Notes under the pieces: generated by a model | The model's input: only the letters and a program-made list of their open reading frames with translations | Told to the model about the DNA's origin: nothing | Database searches by the model: none | Program-made: the position numbers and the translations under genes | In this document: one piece after another, positions 5,019-6,861 of the stretch | Layout of the letters: every line of letters begins with the position of its first letter | Position numbering within the stretch: position 1 is the stretch's first letter | Source: Mycobacteriaceae bacterium | Lineage (GTDB): Bacteria; Actinomycetota; Actinomycetes; Mycobacteriales; Mycobacteriaceae | Length of the DNA: 6,861 bases | Assembly: GCA_019242135.1 (NCBI GenBank) | Contig: JAFAWC010000588.1 | Location: forward strand, 1-6,861 | Direction: 5' to 3'

Positions 5019-5231
5019 ATGACGGCATTGGGAGCAAGCATCTACGGCGGTTTCTTCGGTTTGGCGGCGCTGTGGCTCTTCTTGACAGCCGACCACGCCG
5101 AACTCACCGAGAACCCGGCGCACGCGACGCAGCGTCAGCCGAACGAGCCCGTCCGCTCGAATTCCGAAAGCACCGCCGCGGCGCTGGTCGGATCCAGTTC
5201 GTGCTCGGCCAGCCACTCGTCGCAGAAATAA
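5019..5231 (+). CDS. Tentative small membrane ORF, 3' end antisense to the PLP-lyase gene
   Basis: A 70-residue reading frame starting at ATG 5019, with AAGGAAG (5005-5011) seven bases upstream. Residues 5-25 ([20 protein letters not shown]) make a plausible transmembrane helix and lie outside any other gene. Residues from about 40 on are Ser/Ala-rich, overlap the opposing gene by 97 bp, and could be antisense shadow. High G/C at third positions supports coding but is not decisive here. I recognise no family. It may be a real small membrane protein convergent with 5135-6232, or chance. Confidence 0.35.
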   Translation: MTALGASIYGGFFGLAALWLFLTADHAELTENPAHATQRQPNEPVRSNSESTAAALVGSSSCSASHSSQK

Positions 5232-6232
5232 GTCTCGGCATACCGGTCCCCGCTGTCGGCCAGCAGCGTCACCACCGACCCGCGCCGGCCGGCCGACACC
5301 ATCTGCGACAGCAAGCAGTACGCCCCCCACAGATTCGTTCCGGTCGACGGTCCCACTCGCCGGCCCAGCACCACGCTCGCGTGCCGCGCGGCGGCGATTG
5401 ACGCGCCGTCCGGGACTGAAATCATCCTGTCCACCACATCCGGCAGAAACGACGGCTCGACCCTGGGCCGGCCGATGCCCTCGATGCGCGACGACCGACC
5501 GGTCGTGACGTCCGGGCGGCCGCACTCGTATGACGGGAAGAACGCGGAGTTCTCCGGGTCCACCACGCACAACTTCGTCGCGTAGCGGCGATACCGGATG
5601 TAGCGCCCGATTGTCGCGCTCGTCCCGCCCGTCCCCGCGCCGACCACGATCCACTCCGGAATCGGATGGTGCTCGAGTGAGAGCTGCGTGAAGATCGATT
5701 CGGCGATGTTGTTGTTCCCGCGCCAGTCGGTCGCCCGCTCGGCGTTCGTGAACTGGTCGAGATAGTGGCCGCCGGTCTCCCGGGCCAGCCGCTCGGCTTC
5801 GGCGTAAACCTCACCGGACTGTTCGACGAGGTGGCAGCGCCCGCCCTGCGCCTCGATCAGCGAGATCTTGGCCGCGCTGGTCGACGCCGGCATCACCGCG
5901 ATGAACGGCAGCCCCAACAACTGCGCGAAGTATGCCTCGGACACCGCCGTCGAGCCGGACGATGCCTCTACCACCGTGGTGTGCTCGCCGATCCAGCCGT
6001 TGCACAGCCCGTAGAGGAAGAGCGAGCGGGCGAGCCGGTGCTTGAGGCTTCCGGTGATGTGTGTGCTCTCGTCCTTGAGGTAGAGCTCGACGTCGGCGCG
6101 CGTCGACCACGCCGCGGGCAGCGGATAGCGCAGCAGATGCGTGTCTGCGCTGCGCCGGGCGTCGGCCTCGATGAGTCGGACCGCGTTGTCCACCCACGCC
6201 CGCGGCCCGTCATGGGCCGCCGATCGGGTCAC
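5135..6232 (-). CDS. cds1: PLP-dependent cysteine desulfhydrase-like lyase (Cds1 type)
   Basis: A 365-residue fold-type II PLP enzyme of the cysteine synthase/CBS family. K64 in TGSLKHR is the expected PLP-binding lysine. SSGSTA (91-96) takes the place of the TSGNTG substrate loop, with Ser where CysK has Asn. [12 protein letters not shown] (198-209) is the phosphate-binding glycine loop, and DSGDRY (326-331) carries the Ser that contacts the pyridine nitrogen. The protein matches my memory of M. tuberculosis Rv3684, reported as the L-cysteine desulfhydrase Cds1, which forms H2S, pyruvate and ammonia from cysteine. There is no regulatory CBS domain. The GTG start at 6232 overlaps the stop of the metallophosphoesterase gene (GTGA). 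No good ribosome site is visible, so translational coupling is likely. It is cytosolic. Confidence 0.85.
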   Translation of the reverse strand: MTRSAAHDGPRAWVDNAVRLIEADARRSADTHLLRYPLPAAWSTRADVELYLKDESTHITGSLKHRLARSLFLYGLCNGWIGEHTTVVEASSGSTAVSEAYFAQLLGLPFIAVMPASTSAAKISLIEAQGGRCHLVEQSGEVYAEAERLARETGGHYLDQFTNAERATDWRGNNNIAESIFTQLSLEHHPIPEWIVVGAGTGGTSATIGRYIRYRRYATKLCVVDPENSAFFPSYECGRPDVTTGRSSRIEGIGRPRVEPSFLPDVVDRMISVPDGASIAAARHASVVLGRRVGPSTGTNLWGAYCLLSQMVSAGRRGSVVTLLADSGDRYAETYFCDEWLAEHELDPTSAAAVLSEFERTGSFG

Positions 6233-6861
6233 CGCAGCGCTGCGGTCGAAGGCGACCGTTGCGACTCCGCGGAGAGACGAGGATCACCCGTCGGCGCGGC
6301 GACGAGGGTCAGCAGCGTGGCTTCGGGACGACAGCAGAACCGCATTGGATGAAACGGCGACGTGCCGATGCCCGCAGAGACGTGTAGGTGCATCCTCGTG
6401 CCCCACTTGGACGTGCCCTTGGCGCGCGACCGATCGAGGCCGCAGTTGGTGACCAGCGCGCCGTAGAACGGCAGGCACAGCTGACCGCCGTGGGTATGGC
6501 CGGCCAGCACCAGCTGGTATCCGTCGGCGGCGAACCGGTCAAGCACCCGCGGCTCCGGCGAGTGGGACAGCCCCAGCCGAACTTGCGCGGCCGGGTTGGC
6601 GGGCCCGGCGATGGTGTCGTAGCGGTCGCGGTCGATGTGCGGGTCATCGACGCCGGCCGCGGCGACCGTCAACCCGGCGACCTCCAGCTCTCGGCGTGTG
6701 TGCGTCATGTCGAGCCAACCGCGCTCGGTGAACGCCGCCCTGAGATCCTGCCAGGGCAGCGGCGTGCCGGGCGTGCGATGACCGGGATCGACCAGATAGT
6801 TGATCGGGTTCTTCATCCGCGGCCCGAAGTAGTCGTTGCTGCCGAACACGAACAACCCGGG
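6229..6861 (-). CDS. Metallophosphoesterase, N-terminal part outside the window
   Basis: The C-terminal 210 residues of a calcineurin-like metallophosphoesterase; the 5' end lies beyond the right edge. Visible motifs are GSND (about residues 7-10 of the visible part, the GNH/D motif with metal-binding Asn and the catalytic-site acid), LSHSPE (about 97-102) and GHTHGGQ (about 121-127). The C-terminal signature VSAGIGTS...MRFCCRPE follows. This is the order seen in YkuE/Rv3683-like phosphoesterases, which are often membrane-anchored through the missing N-terminus. The early D-x-H and GD motifs are missing only because of the window edge. It is upstream of, and overlaps by four bases, the PLP lyase, the same pairing as Rv3683-Rv3684 from memory. 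The substrate is unknown. Confidence 0.9.
   Translation of the reverse strand, partial: PGLFVFGSNDYFGPRMKNPINYLVDPGHRTPGTPLPWQDLRAAFTERGWLDMTHTRRELEVAGLTVAAAGVDDPHIDRDRYDTIAGPANPAAQVRLGLSHSPEPRVLDRFAADGYQLVLAGHTHGGQLCLPFYGALVTNCGLDRSRAKGTSKWGTRMHLHVSAGIGTSPFHPMRFCCRPEATLLTLVAAPTGDPRLSAESQRSPSTAALR

Overview
The window looks like chromosomal DNA of a mycobacterium. It is GC-rich with strong G/C bias at third codon positions, uses GTG starts and ATGA/GTGA gene overlaps, and carries mycobacterial families: a DUF2510 protein, a Rho_N/DUF7218 protein, and the metallophosphoesterase / Cds1-type PLP lyase pair that matches Rv3683-Rv3684 of M. tuberculosis from memory. The species cannot be named from the sequence alone.

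Layout. 1-297 has no convincing gene but holds a SigF-like promoter candidate. 298-1202 is a tight two-gene plus-strand unit: a HemK2/MTQ2-type methyltransferase followed, with an ATGA overlap, by a 70-residue CDGSH-type iron-sulfur protein. Facing it is a minus-strand gene (1182-2192) for a haem-oxygenase-like diiron oxidase whose 3' end overlaps the CDGSH gene by 21 bp. At 2209-2226, next to its start, is a perfect 8+8 bp palindrome. Divergent from it, 2316-2859 is a two-gene operon for a small basic Rho_N-like protein and a membrane-anchored DUF2510 protein.

3044-3900 (minus) encodes an exported Gly/Asn-rich repeat protein. Its signal peptide and its mature repeats lie in different frames, so it is frameshifted or contains a sequencing error. 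4153-4341 (minus) is a 62-residue two-helix membrane protein. 4574-4650 (minus) is tRNA-Pro(CGG) with encoded CCA and a good promoter. The DNA upstream of it (about 4709-4915) is an unusual array of inverted and tandem repeats. A tentative 70-residue membrane ORF (5019-5231, plus) runs into the 3' end of the last unit. 5135-6861 (minus) is a GTGA-coupled pair: a metallophosphoesterase cut by the window edge, then the cysteine-desulfhydrase-like PLP enzyme.

How the genes may work together. The most interesting module is 298-2192, an iron-centred cluster of methyltransferase, CDGSH electron-transfer-type protein and diiron oxidase. The oxidase has every metal-ligand position expected for an N-oxygenase-like haem-oxygenase-fold enzyme (SznF type), with matching spacing. 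The cooperation of these three genes is inference. The 5135-6861 pair is a transcriptional unit by overlap, and its joint role is not evident from sequence.
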